From Pirellulales bacterium (GTDB taxonomy: Bacteria; Planctomycetota; Planctomycetia; Pirellulales; JAEUIK01), in NCBI GenBank assembly GCA_019745975.1, contig JAIESQ010000094.1, positions 1 to 64,000 on the forward strand: DNA of 64,000 bases, in the 5' to 3' direction. Below are positions 46,059 to 58,194 of this stretch, one piece after another; position 1 is the stretch's first letter, and each line of letters opens with the position of its first letter. The notes under the pieces were generated by a model. It saw only the letters and a list, made by a program, of their open reading frames with translations. It was not told where the DNA came from and made no database searches. Both the position numbers and the translations under genes were made by a program.

Positions 46059-46736
46059 ATGGCTCGGAGTCCCCGTAGGATCATTGGCGGCTACGTCTAT
46101 CACGTCCTAAATCGCGCGGTGAGTCGTCGAACACTCTTTGAGCACGATCGAGACTATGCGGCCTTCGAGAAGGTGCTCTCTGAGGCACACCAGCGCGTGC
46201 CCTTGCGCGTGGTCGCCTACACGGTGATGCCGAACCATTGGCATTTCGTCGTCTGGCCGTGTCCGCAGGCGGATTCACAAGTGTCCGATTTCTTTGGCTG
46301 GCTGACGCTCACGCACTCGCAGCGCTGGCACGCACACCGCGGCACCTCGGGTACGGGTCATGTCTATCAGGGGCGATTCAAGTCCTTTCCCGTCCAGGGC
46401 GACGAACATCTGCTACAGGTCTTGCGGTACGTGGAAAGGAACCCGCTACGAGCCAAGCTTGTATCTCGTGCTGAAAAATGGCGATGGGGGAGCCTGTTCC
46501 GGCGAGCTCATGGCACGGTCGACCAACGACAATTGTTGACCGACTCCCCGGTGAACTGCGGCGCCGATTGGACTCGCCAGGTCAATGAACCGCAGACCGA
46601 TGCCGAGTTAGCGGTTCTGCGCGCTAGTGTCGCGCGCGAAAGACCGTTCGGCGGAGCCGTGTGGCGCGCGCTATTGCGCCGCCGGACCGGACGCTCCGAT
46701 CCGCTGCGCGTCGAGCCACGCCCGCCTGTCGCCTAG
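46059..46736 (+). mobile_element. RAYT (REP-associated tyrosine transposase)
   Basis: The 225-residue protein has GGYVYHVLNRAVSRR at the start, the HUH motif MPNHWHFVVWP (about residues 55-65), HVYQGRFKSFPVQGDEHLL and the catalytic tyrosine region VLRYVERNPLRAKLV (about 125-140), with WRWGSLF after it. This is the single-strand DNA transposase family that moves REP palindromes. Oppositely oriented REP-type hairpins flank it (45903-45976, 46750-46822), and at least three similar hairpins are elsewhere in the window. All catalytic residues are present, so it may be active. The C-terminal 50 residues are arginine-rich. Confidence 0.92.
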
Positions 46737-46749
46737 TGTTGACTCGAAA

Positions 46750-46822
46750 GGGGGACAGGAGTCGTTCCGGAATGCGCAGTTGCAGATGGCTGGCCGACAG
46801 GCCGGAACGACTCCAGTCCCCG
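46750..46822. repeat. Right REP-type hairpin of the RAYT element
   Basis: GGGGGACAGGAGTCGTTCCG faces CCGGAACGACTCCAGTCCCC with only one mismatch (A against A in GGGACAGG/CCAGTCCC). It begins 14 bases after the transposase stop. Confidence 0.85.
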
Positions 46823-46833
46823 CCCGTGGCCAT

Positions 46834-47469
46834 TCAAAACAACCGGGGCCAGCCGGGCAGCGACTCGACGAGCCGCACCAGCTCGCAGGCCAGCGGAATC
46901 GCGCACCAGCGCAGCGCGCGTCGTGCTTCGAGCCACAGGGTGCGCAGGTCGATTTCGAGCTTTTCTCCGGCTCGAAAGCCGTCGAATCGTGGCCAGAATC
47001 GCGGCACCCGCGCGCAATACTCGTCGAACACCGCGCCTTGCCGCGCTTGCAGCCGCCGCTCCTCGGAGGCCACGGTCGCGCGCAGGTACACCAGCAAAGC
47101 AAGGCCCAGCCCAATCGCCAGCAGTGGGCTGCCGAGAAAAAAAGCGATCGACAGCACCAACAGAAAGATCCCCAGGTACAAGGGATTGCGGCAGAGCGAG
47201 TACGGCCCTTCGCTCACCAGCTCTTTGCCCTTGTGACCGCCGATGTAGAGCGTGGCCCACAAACGGAGGCCAGTACCGGCGACGAAAAACGCCCACCCCA
47301 GCGCGTCGAGCGCCAGCTTTAGCCACGGCTGCGACTCGCCCAGCGGAGTATGAAACAACCCGGCCACGGCAAATGGAGCCAGGATCGCGATGCCGATGAC
47401 TGCCCGTCCACGCTCCGCGAATCTTCTCTGGCCCGCAACTTCGCCAGACGTGAGAGAGATCGAACTCAT
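46834..47469 (-). CDS. Isoprenylcysteine carboxylmethyltransferase-like membrane methyltransferase
   Basis: The 211-residue protein has four hydrophobic segments and the ICMT/PEMT-type SAM motif ELVSEGPYSLCRNPLYLGIF with a following ASEERRLQARQGAVFDEYCARVPRF. Such enzymes methylate lipids or small membrane substrates. The family is broad and the substrate is not predictable. It lies just outside the right REP hairpin of the RAYT element. A long alternative frame on the same strand (to 47692) overlaps it and is rejected. Confidence 0.82.
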   Translation of the reverse strand: MSSISLTSGEVAGQRRFAERGRAVIGIAILAPFAVAGLFHTPLGESQPWLKLALDALGWAFFVAGTGLRLWATLYIGGHKGKELVSEGPYSLCRNPLYLGIFLLVLSIAFFLGSPLLAIGLGLALLVYLRATVASEERRLQARQGAVFDEYCARVPRFWPRFDGFRAGEKLEIDLRTLWLEARRALRWCAIPLACELVRLVESLPGWPRLF

Positions 47470-47802
47470 GCAAGGCTCCGGCTACTGGTCTGCGACGGTT
47501 CGTGGCAAGCTGGCATCGGCAGGCGGTGGCGAAGAAATTGTTGAGCGTTGGACAGCCTAGCTCTTCGATGGCAAAGATTCGCTCGCGCGCCCCGACTTCC
47601 TTGCCGACGGTCTCCAGCGAGCGCAGGCTCAAACCCACGGGTGCGAATCCTAGTCGCGAGTATCGGCGTGCAACAAGGCGAAACTTTGCCAAGTGGCATT
47701 ATTTCTTGATCAGAAACCACCCGCGCTGCTTGCATTGTCGACTTTTACCAGCCGCGTGTGTGATTTCACGCCGAATATTGAGAATTGAGATCGCGTCTCG
47801 CG
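47470..47802. other. Intergenic region without a recognised gene
   Basis: About 330 bases. A minus-strand frame gives readable protein-like sequence (FRLVARRYSRLGFAPVGLSL), which I could not match to any family. It may be a gene remnant. No palindrome or promoter stood out. Confidence 0.4.
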
Positions 47803-49425
47803 TCAGCGGATCGTCGTTCGATCGCCGCCGATTGATTCCACGCGCCGCGCCGTCACGTGCTGCGTGTTCAACTCGGGCAGAAAGCCCAGCGTGCCGTTGA
47901 TTCCCACCTCTTGCCCGATGTAGTGCTGCAGATTGGTGCCAGGCGAAGGGGTCACGTAGAACCGCACCACGCCGGTCGTGTCGGTCAGGGCAAAGGCGGG
48001 CACGCCGGCGCGATCACTCTGCACGCGCGCCAACCGGCCGACGCCGTCGAACTCAGGGCGCATGTGCGGCCCGCGCGACTGGCTCGGCGAAGCCGACACC
48101 AGCGAGTTGCGCCGCTGTGTGTCGGCGGCAATGTTCGCCGCGGTGTCGAGCCGCGACTTGATGTCGGCGAACTTCTCCAGCTTCGTAAGCACACGCCGCA
48201 CGCGCCCGCGCTCCAGCGCCGTCTGGCCGCGCGCCAACAGCGCCTCGCCCCGCGCCCGCAGGTTCGTGAAGCTCCACTCGGTCGCCTCTTGCGCCACCAT
48301 CGCCGAAAGTTCCAGATCGAGCTGGTCGATCTCCGACTGAAAGCGCTCGTCGGTCGAAAGCGCGGGCCGGGACTCGGCCGCCTGATCCGTGGTCCGGCGC
48401 CGCCCGCCACGGTTGCGCCATGCGCCTTCTTCGGGGGTGTCGTCGCGCTGGTCGGCTGGCGCGTCCGGTTCATGATCCACCTCGCCGGCTTCAGCGGCCC
48501 GCCGTCGTCGTTCGCGCAAGGCTGCCCGCTGGCGGACAAGCTCCGCGGCCGCGGCTTCCTCTTCGGCTTCGGCCGCCTCGCGCAGTCGCTGCCGCCGCGC
48601 GCGATCGCGCCGCGCAGCCGGCGATTCGGGGTCCTCGCCAGACACGTCATCTTCCGCGTCGTCAACTTCATCGCGGTTGTCGACCGAATCGTCGTATGCT
48701 TCGTCGAGATCGTCGTAGCTGTCTTCGGCCGCGCGGCGCTTCGAGACGCGCACCGTCGGCACGTGCCGCTCCTCGTCGTCGAAATTCTCACCCGTCACGT
48801 CGTCGAAATCTTTTCGCTCGTCCGCGCCAGGGTCGCGGTCGAGGTCTTCATCGGCGCGCTCTGGCTCGGCGTCGGTTTCGGGCGAGGGGTCATCCTCGGC
48901 GGCGTCGGGCTCCAGCGGCTGACTCGACACATACCGCCCGTGTACCCAGCGGAACTCCCCCGGCGGCGGCGCGATCTGATACCACACCTTTGGTCCGGCC
49001 CCGTCGTCGAACTCCTTCGACCCGAGGATTTGCACCTGCTCGCCGCGGTTGAGCCGCACCTGGATCACGTCGCGCGAATTGTCCAACTGGCTCCCCACGC
49101 GCACGATCACGCGGTCGCCAATGACTTCGCCCACATCCTCGGCGCCGGGGCGGACAAATTCGCCCGACACCCAACTGAAGCTGTGCTGCGGCGGGCGAAT
49201 GGCAAACCAGCCGCCGGGATCGTGCCGATAGACCTCGACGCGATCGCGGCGTCCCAGTCGCATCGTCGAGTAATACTCTTCGCCCGGCCCGCTCCGCGCG
49301 TCGACATCGTCGGCGGTTACGTATCCCATGTACGGCGGTCGACCATCGGCCGCGCTAGCCAGCGCCGCCGACAGACCACTTGCCAACAACGTCAACAACC
49401 ATTGCGAAGCGTGACGGCGCGCCAT
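47803..49425 (-). CDS. Secreted SH3-domain protein with acidic middle region
   Basis: The 540-residue protein has a signal peptide (LLTLLASGLSAALASA), then two bacterial SH3-like domains (about 32-92, VDARSGPGEEYYSTMRLG, and 95-165, EQVQILGSKEFDDGAGPKVWYQI). A very acidic low-complexity stretch (about 170-290) follows, then a charged coiled-coil section rich in EAA/ERR (about 280-330) and a C-terminal helix plus beta region ending in an OB-like GQEVGINGTLGFLP. SH3-type domains bind peptidoglycan or other envelope polymers, so it likely sits in the periplasm. The function is not known. Confidence 0.75.
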   Translation of the reverse strand: MARRHASQWLLTLLASGLSAALASAADGRPPYMGYVTADDVDARSGPGEEYYSTMRLGRRDRVEVYRHDPGGWFAIRPPQHSFSWVSGEFVRPGAEDVGEVIGDRVIVRVGSQLDNSRDVIQVRLNRGEQVQILGSKEFDDGAGPKVWYQIAPPPGEFRWVHGRYVSSQPLEPDAAEDDPSPETDAEPERADEDLDRDPGADERKDFDDVTGENFDDEERHVPTVRVSKRRAAEDSYDDLDEAYDDSVDNRDEVDDAEDDVSGEDPESPAARRDRARRQRLREAAEAEEEAAAAELVRQRAALRERRRRAAEAGEVDHEPDAPADQRDDTPEEGAWRNRGGRRRTTDQAAESRPALSTDERFQSEIDQLDLELSAMVAQEATEWSFTNLRARGEALLARGQTALERGRVRRVLTKLEKFADIKSRLDTAANIAADTQRRNSLVSASPSQSRGPHMRPEFDGVGRLARVQSDRAGVPAFALTDTTGVVRFYVTPSPGTNLQHYIGQEVGINGTLGFLPELNTQHVTARRVESIGGDRTTIR

Positions 49426-49851
49426 GCGCTGTCTCCTTGCGTGTTTCAGCGGAAATCCAACGAACCGCGCGCCACCGTCGGCCAGGGCCGCGCGGCGCGC
49501 CGACAGTCATGTAATCGCTTGTTCAAGCGCTGCCGACAAAAACTCCGGCGCGCGATGCTGCCAAAAAAGCCCGATCGGGCTGTATCTCGACGACTTACTT
49601 ACAGACAAAGGCCGCGTCTTGTACCGAAGCACCCAGCGGCGCGGCAAGAGCAATCGCCGCCAGCACCCTCGTCGTCGCTCCCCGGCTCCTACCTCGCCCA
49701 CGCAACTCCCGGTAAAATCGCCAGCTTCCCTCGCCCGCCCCGAACATGACAGCGATCCAGCGCGTCGTAAGTTAGCGGATGCCGACAAGCTGCTAGCTAG
49801 CCGGCGCGCCGCGTCATCCACCACCATTCCGCACTAAGAACCGCAAGCGCC
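49426..49851. other. Divergent promoter region between SH3 protein and leuS
   Basis: About 425 bases without a recognised gene. Promoters for both flanking genes are expected here, but I could not place them. A small minus-strand ORF (49507-49827) has low-complexity arginine/serine content and is not supported. Confidence 0.45.
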
Positions 49852-53034
<3,183 letters not shown>

Positions 53035-53035
53035 G

Positions 53036-53130
53036 GTACGCACTCCGTGCGTACCAGAGCATTGTCCCCTCTCCCCTTGCGGGAGAGGGCTAGGGTGAGG
53101 GGTACAGACGTAGGGTACGCAACCCGTGCG
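53036..53130. repeat. GGTACGCA inverted repeats after leuS
   Basis: Two hairpins GGTACGCACTCCGTGCGTACC (first part near 53035-53057; second near 53113-53132, GGTACGCAACCCGTGCGTACC as 21 bases each split by an internal CGTGCG) flank a CCCTCTCCCCTTGCGGGAGAGGG-like hairpin (about 53066-53092). These are typical intergenic palindromes and probably also end the leuS transcript. Confidence 0.65.
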
Positions 53131-53156
53131 TACCAACCTTAGATAAAGCGTTGTGC

Positions 53157-54317
53157 ATGCAAATTCTTCGATTCCTTACGGACACCGACGCAACTGTCAT
53201 CGACGTCGAGTACCGTCTCCTTTGCAGTGGCACACTGTATCCCGCAAATGTCCAAGGAGACTGGCGCAAATCTGACGGCGCCAGAATCCTCCTGCGTGAG
53301 CCGTTCAACCTGATCGTTGCGTCCCAGCCCTACGACGACTATCCCCAGGAACTAGCCTTACGATTCACGACAAAAGTAGTCAGCGAACAACATGAGAGCG
53401 GCGGGAAAGTCACATCCTTGCGCAGCTTCGTTCCGGACGACGAAATTGCCGCTGATCTGGCGGCGTTGCTGAGCTTGCTCGGCAGGCGCCTTGTCACAGT
53501 GGCCGGAAAGGTGCGGCAGCGATTCTCTGACGGGCAACTCCCACCTGAATTGTCCGATTTTCCCTCGCCACTTGCGATGCGTTTGAAGAAGATATTTTGG
53601 CCTCCTCGATTGGCAGAAGTTGTCCATCACCGCGACGGCGTCGATTTTAAGGACAATCAGCCGGCGCCAACGCCATTCGATTGGCGAATTGTTGCTGGCA
53701 TCCTTAAAGCTATCCCGTCGCATCCCGCAGCCGAAGCAATCATTCGTTCAGCACGTCAGTACGCACTGGCGCTGGAGTTGATTGAAGATCGATTCGAACT
53801 CGCGTACCAGCAATTGATCTCGGCGATCGAGACGGTTGCCGGGCCCGCGCTTTCAGATTGGACTCCCGAGCCCGAGTCGATGATCGAATCGAAGCAATGG
53901 CTTATTGCTGCCTCACGGTCCAAAGGACTGTCAATTGAGGATGCACAGCAACTCGCCATCGAAGCGTGCGCACGTGAACGTTGGGCAAGTCGCAAGTTCC
54001 TGACTTTTGTCTTGAAGCACATAAACGCCGAAGTTCTCAATGGCGACGACGATCTGTTCTTGGTTCCAGAATTTGCTAGACCGAAAGGAACAGGTATCGA
54101 GAAGACTCTGAGGCAAATCTACGAGATGCGAAGCGGAGCTTCGCACGGAGGAAAATCGTATCCCGCGAGCGCATCGATCGGACCGTCACCGACAATCCCA
54201 TCAAGTGTCATCCACGAGGTATTGGAAGGTAAGGCGCCATTTCCTCCGATCGGATGGTTTGAGCGTCTGGTGAACTCGGCAATCGTCGGTTACATCAAGT
54301 CGACGATGCCTGTGTGA
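53157..54317 (+). CDS. Orphan protein with HEPN-like C-terminal region
   Basis: From ATG 53157 (a TTG lies two codons earlier) the protein is 386 residues. The N-terminal half has no known motif. The last 120 residues form helices with LEKTLRQIYEMRSGASHGG (GIEKTLRQIYEMRSGASHG), an R-x4-H motif as in HEPN ribonuclease domains of the ApeA-like group. Codon use is more AT-rich than in the surroundings. It stands alone after leuS, between repeat blocks, with no antitoxin gene. A role in abortive infection is possible by family only. Confidence 0.6.
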   Translation: MQILRFLTDTDATVIDVEYRLLCSGTLYPANVQGDWRKSDGARILLREPFNLIVASQPYDDYPQELALRFTTKVVSEQHESGGKVTSLRSFVPDDEIAADLAALLSLLGRRLVTVAGKVRQRFSDGQLPPELSDFPSPLAMRLKKIFWPPRLAEVVHHRDGVDFKDNQPAPTPFDWRIVAGILKAIPSHPAAEAIIRSARQYALALELIEDRFELAYQQLISAIETVAGPALSDWTPEPESMIESKQWLIAASRSKGLSIEDAQQLAIEACARERWASRKFLTFVLKHINAEVLNGDDDLFLVPEFARPKGTGIEKTLRQIYEMRSGASHGGKSYPASASIGPSPTIPSSVIHEVLEGKAPFPPIGWFERLVNSAIVGYIKSTMPV

Positions 54318-54410
54318 CGGCTGCTTGTCACCGAAACTTGAGCAACCTCGTGATCTAGATCGTCGGTCACACACTCCTGTCGCTGCACGCTCTGGCCGCA
54401 ATCCAATCTA

Positions 54411-55260
54411 GCTGTCATGCACGGCGTGCATCACCTACGCCGGTTTGCCGCGTCGCTTCCAAATGTTCCAGCCCCCGCGCTGCCAGGCCGCTGGCGGGGA
54501 ACTCCGCGAGCGCTCGCCGCAGATACCCGTTAGAGGTCAGAGGTAAGGGGCTAGAGGTCTGAGATTAGGGGTCGGAGCATTGGGATCGACACACCAGCCC
54601 GAAGCGCAGCGAGGGGGAGCAACCGTCGTGGCTCGTCCCGCGCGCCAGCCGCGCAGCGAATTAAAACCAAGAGGATGACGGCGTTCCATGATACCGGGCG
54701 TCTCGCACCACGGCATCGGTCGTGCTGCGACGAACCCTTGCTGCGCTGCGGGCTACTGAAACGCTCTCGATACGCGCCATCCACACCCGGGGCTGTCATG
54801 CACGGCGCGCATGACCTACGACTAGCCACCGATCACCGATGACCATGCGCTCTCAACCGCGAAGCGGTGACAGCCAATAGCCAGGGGCGGGAGCCCCTGG
54901 TAGCGTTACCAACATCCGCCAAGCCCCAATCGGGGCGGTAGTAAACTCAGGGGCCGATCCGCTATGCCGCGGTCCATTGCGTCCCTTCATTGCCAGCGGG
55001 CGTGTTCAGCACGAAGCTCCGTCAGCCCACGATTCCGCGAGCATAGATCGATCGCCCCGGTGGGGCTCTTGTTGGATTGCCAATCCGTCACCAGGGGCTT
55101 CCGCCCCTGGCTATTGACGAATGCCCCGTTGGGGCAAATCGCCGCGCCAGCCGCGCAGCGCGTGACAACCACGGGGATGACCGCGTCCATGATATCGGGC
55201 GTCTCGCACCACGGCATCGGTCGTGCTACGACGAATCCTTGCTGCGCTGCGGGCTGGTAT
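54411..55260. repeat. Repeat graveyard with a 115-bp direct repeat
   Basis: The region holds a direct repeat of about 115 bases at 54638-54753 and 55142-55255 (shared words CGGGCGTCTCGCACCACGGC and CATCGGTCGTGCT). Other units are GCTGTCATGCACGGCGTGCA (54411 and 54794), an AGGGGCGGGAGCCCCT hairpin (about 54885), CCCCGGTGGGGC and CCAGGGGCTTCCGCCCCTGG hairpins (55050-55110) and the CAGCCCGAAGCGCAGCGAGG word (54590). No gene is supported between 54318 and 55414. Confidence 0.8.
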
Positions 55261-55414
55261 TCGTGTCGCGCGCTTTCGCCCACAGCGCGAATGATGCCAC
55301 GGCTACGACAACCAGCACGATCGCGCCGGCGACAAGGTACACCAGCGTGCCCGCTAGTGGCGACAGGCGTCAGACCACAGGCGACAGGGAAGACCTCGAC
55401 GCATCGGCTTCGTG

Positions 55415-55711
55415 CTACGACAGCACGATAACGGCTGTGACCAAGAAAATGCACGCCATCCACGTGAGCCAGACAACCACGCTGGCCAGCGTCATCCGCG
55501 GAATCGTCGCTCCTTTCCAGGCGACAAACGACACCAACGCGGTCGCGGGCAGGAATGCCCACACGTTCCATTCATCGAACGTGCTGCGAATGCACCCTCC
55601 GCGCTCCTGGTACCACGGCCAGGTCGCCATGCCGCCGGCCGCGATCGCGGTCAGCATCAAGACCGTCGACAGCCGAACCTGAAACCAGCGACGCGGTCCC
55701 GCTGCTGCCAC
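55415..55711 (-). CDS. Small hypothetical membrane protein
   Basis: Using GTG 55711 the protein is 98 residues, opening DVAAAGPRRWFQVRLSTVLM and holding three hydrophobic segments (VLMLTAIAAGGMATWPWY, VWAFLPATALVSFVAWKG, MTLASVVVWLTWMACIFLV). The RWFxVRLSTxLML start is typical of small planctomycete membrane proteins of unknown function. The longer reading upstream overlaps the next gene and is low-complexity. Confidence 0.6.
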   Translation of the reverse strand: MAAAGPRRWFQVRLSTVLMLTAIAAGGMATWPWYQERGGCIRSTFDEWNVWAFLPATALVSFVAWKGATIPRMTLASVVVWLTWMACIFLVTAVIVLS

Positions 55712-55761
55712 ATCGTCGGGCACTTGCTGCGGCGTCCTAGGATGCAAGTTTCGCAACTCCG

Positions 55762-56469
55762 TTATCGCGTCCTTCGTTGCCGCCGAAGCGCCGTCAGCAG
55801 CACCAAGCCCGCTCCGCTGCCCAGCATGGCCCAGGTGCTTGGCTCTGGCACAACAATCGCCAACTGCGGATTCGACCAGGTAGCGACCGACGATCGCCAA
55901 CTAAGCCCGACTTGCGTGCCCCCGGAGTTTCTGGCGGCGATTGTCAAGTGATCCGCGCCGCCTTCGAGCGCGCTTCGGACAAGAGACGTCAAATCAAAAG
56001 TGGTCGGTGTGGCCGCCTGGATGGCGATCGTACGATCGTTGAACGGCGCGAGGCTGAACGTCCCCAGCCCCACGGTCTTTGTCGTCGCGTAGAGGCGCAG
56101 CTTCGCCGTGTAGTTCGTCACTGACTCATCGACCGATAGCGTGGCGCTCTTCACGACCGCGCTACTCGAGATTTGACTCAGGTCGAAGTTGAGGGCGAAT
56201 ACCCGGTAGGACGAATAGCTGTGCGTCGCCAACGATGAGTAACTGTTCGACGCATTCAGATCGGTGCTCGACAGCGGGTTGTAAGCGGAGGCGCCAAAGC
56301 CGTTGCCGTAGTAGTTGTAAGACAGGCTGCCGTTCTGGACCGAAAACGGGGCGAGAACTACGTCGGCGCGAGCCACCCCAGCAGAGATGACAGCAACGAT
56401 CTGCGTGGCCGCTGCGCCAGCCACTACTGACTTGCGAATCACGGCGCCGAGTTCGCTTCGCATGAGCAC
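55762..56469 (-). CDS. PEP-CTERM surface protein with DNRLRE-like domain
   Basis: The 235-residue protein has a signal peptide (SVVAGAAATQIVAVISAGVARA), a beta-rich domain of DNRLRE type (VFALNFDLSQISSSAVVKSA to SVATWSNPQLAI) and a C-terminal sorting signal VPEPSTWAMLGSGAGLVLL followed by LRRQRRTR. PEP-CTERM proteins are anchored and processed by an exosortase. This one probably forms part of an extracellular matrix. The exosortase is not in the window. ATG 56463 inside is an alternative start. Confidence 0.88.
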   Translation of the reverse strand: MLMRSELGAVIRKSVVAGAAATQIVAVISAGVARADVVLAPFSVQNGSLSYNYYGNGFGASAYNPLSSTDLNASNSYSSLATHSYSSYRVFALNFDLSQISSSAVVKSATLSVDESVTNYTAKLRLYATTKTVGLGTFSLAPFNDRTIAIQAATPTTFDLTSLVRSALEGGADHLTIAARNSGGTQVGLSWRSSVATWSNPQLAIVVPEPSTWAMLGSGAGLVLLTALRRQRRTR

Positions 56470-56692
56470 CCCTTCAATTTTAAACCGTGTCGGCGCCGAA
56501 TCGAGTTGCCGGTCGACGCGTCAAACAGGTCTCCTCGAATCCAGAGAGCGCGGGAACGCTTCGATTTTAGCGACTGGGCTAGGTGTTGGACACACTCGCC
56601 GCAATCCATAACCGCAGGACACGACCTCCTACGATAGTTCTGCCTGGCCCCAGCGCAGCGGTGGCGCGGATCCGCCCGAGCAGCCAGTCGGC

Positions 56693-57068
56693 ATGTCGCT
56701 GCGTTTAGAACTGTTCGTGAGCGACCTGGAGAAGTCGGCCGAGTTTTACACCAAGGTGCTCGGCTTTGAGCGGCAGCCGGGCGAAGACGACTACCTGCCG
56801 GTGCGCTCTGGTTCGGTGGTGATCGGCTTGGGGCCCACGGCGGGCTTGCCGAAGCGCCACTACTTCAATCCCGAGCTGCAAACGGCGTGGCGCGGCTTGG
56901 GGACCGAGTATCGTGCTGGAAGTTGACGACGTCCAAGCTCTCTACGATCAGGTAAAAAAGTCGGCGGCCAAGACGATCGCGAGCCCGTTGCGCCTGCAGT
57001 CGTGGGGGCTGACCGATTTCCGCGTCATTGATCCCGACGGCTACTACTTGCGGATTACCTCGCGGTGA
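56693..57068 (+). pseudogene. Frameshifted VOC/glyoxalase-family gene
   Basis: The first frame (56693-56926) begins MSLRLELFVSDLEKSAEFYTKVLGFE and runs to GLGTEYRAGS. From about 56918 another frame reads VLEVDDVQALYDQVKKSAAK to VIDPDGYYLRITSR and stops at 57068. Intact relatives read GVGVEIVLEVDD here, so one extra base after GAG breaks the gene. Both halves belong to a vicinal-oxygen-chelate fold (metal-binding enzyme family). It may be a recent inactivation or a sequencing error. Confidence 0.75.
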
Positions 57069-57094
57069 CCCCCTGGCGGGGAGCGGAGCGTGTG

Positions 57095-57270
57095 CCCGAC
57101 GGCTTTGGACGCAAAACTCGCTTTGGACGCAACTTGGACGCAAGCGCTCGGCGGTTTGCGTCCAAGAATAACTCATTGACGAGCAATGACTTAACCGCGT
57201 GTAACAGCCGCTTTGGACGGATTGGACGCAAATTCCCGGCAAATCTTATTCTGGGCCCCCTCAGCGATGA
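57095..57270. repeat. TGCGTCC-rich dispersed repeat, second copy
   Basis: Read on the minus strand it begins CCCAGAATAAGATTTGCCGG and GAATTTGCGTCC, as the copy at 11345. It then contains several TTTGCGTCC/TGCGTCCAA words and a short inverted repeat (TTGACGAGCAATGACTTAAC). No gene is seen from 57270 to 57672. Confidence 0.7.
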
Positions 57271-57672
57271 CGAGGCGCTATCGCGCAAGGTGGCGTCGCG
57301 GGCGCTAACGCGGAGCGCGTTCCGGCTCTGGCAGTCCGGCTGCTCAAAGCGGTGGCAGCGCTTCTCACGTGTTGATTGCCGGCCCATTTCCCACGCCTGT
57401 CGCAACGAGACATCACCATCGAATGCATCGCCAAAGACTTCGCCGAGCGGCGGTTGACACCCTGCGGTTAAGCCCGTAACATCGTCGGTTCGCTCGCGAC
57501 GGCTCGCTGGCAGTCGGAGGGGTGCGTTGCTCCGCCCAAGTAGGCGGTTCTGGCGGCGCGCCGAGCAGGGTCCGTATGCCTGGGGGAGATGCAGCCGCGC
57601 CACCGTCGGCCGGTCGTCGCAAGCAGGGTTGGAGAGTCGTCCGCGTTAGCGTGAGCGAAGGTCGGGAAGTCG

Positions 57673-57987
57673 ATGGAAACGATTCGGATCCGGATGGAGG
57701 CATACGATCACGCCGTGCTCGATCAAAGCGCGGCCGAGATCGTCGATACAGCCAAGCGCACCGGATCGGAGGTCCATGGACCGATTCCGCTGCCGACACG
57801 CATTGAGCGCTATACGGTTCTCTCCAGTCCGCACGTCGACAAGAAGGCGCGCCAGCAGTTCGAGATTCGCACGCACAAGCGGTTGATCGACATTGTGCAG
57901 TCGACCGCCAAGACGATCGAAGCCTTGAACAAGCTGAGCTTGCCCGCCGGCGTCGACATTAAGATCAAGGCTTCGAGTCGCCACTAG
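57673..57987 (+). CDS. rpsJ: 30S ribosomal protein S10
   Basis: The 104-residue protein shows the S10 hallmark segments [55 protein letters not shown] and IKIKASSRH-type end. It binds 16S rRNA in the small-subunit head. It opens the S10 operon, here without tufA or fusA ahead of it within view. The gap to rplC is 207 bases, longer than the other gaps in this operon, so a second promoter or a leader is possible. Confidence 0.97.
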   Translation: METIRIRMEAYDHAVLDQSAAEIVDTAKRTGSEVHGPIPLPTRIERYTVLSSPHVDKKARQQFEIRTHKRLIDIVQSTAKTIEALNKLSLPAGVDIKIKASSRH

Positions 57988-58194
57988 CGCCGCGCGTTGG
58001 CCCGGTGGTAAGGTGATCAGCAGGCGCCGGCTCGCCGCGGCGACCTGCAGCGACAATTGGGCAACAACTCGAGGTCGTGTTATCGGTACGAAATCGCCAG
58101 TCGAGCACAGTTGAATATGCACCGGAAGTTCGCGGCGTAACCGCACGGCAACCCCGGCGGTCGTCGCGGGCAAACTCCCACGCAGGCAAGAACG
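57988..58194. other. 207-base gap between rpsJ and rplC
   Basis: No gene is evident. It is unusually long within a ribosomal operon. I saw only weak symmetry, no terminator. Confidence 0.4.

Noticed and set aside
46733-47692. A 319-residue minus-strand ORF overlapping the ICMT-like gene
   Set aside because: Its C-terminal two thirds are a shadow of the methyltransferase; only the first 50 residues look protein-like and they match nothing I know.
47857-49749. A 630-residue plus-strand ORF
   Set aside because: It is the shadow of the SH3-domain protein on the other strand and has no domain of its own.
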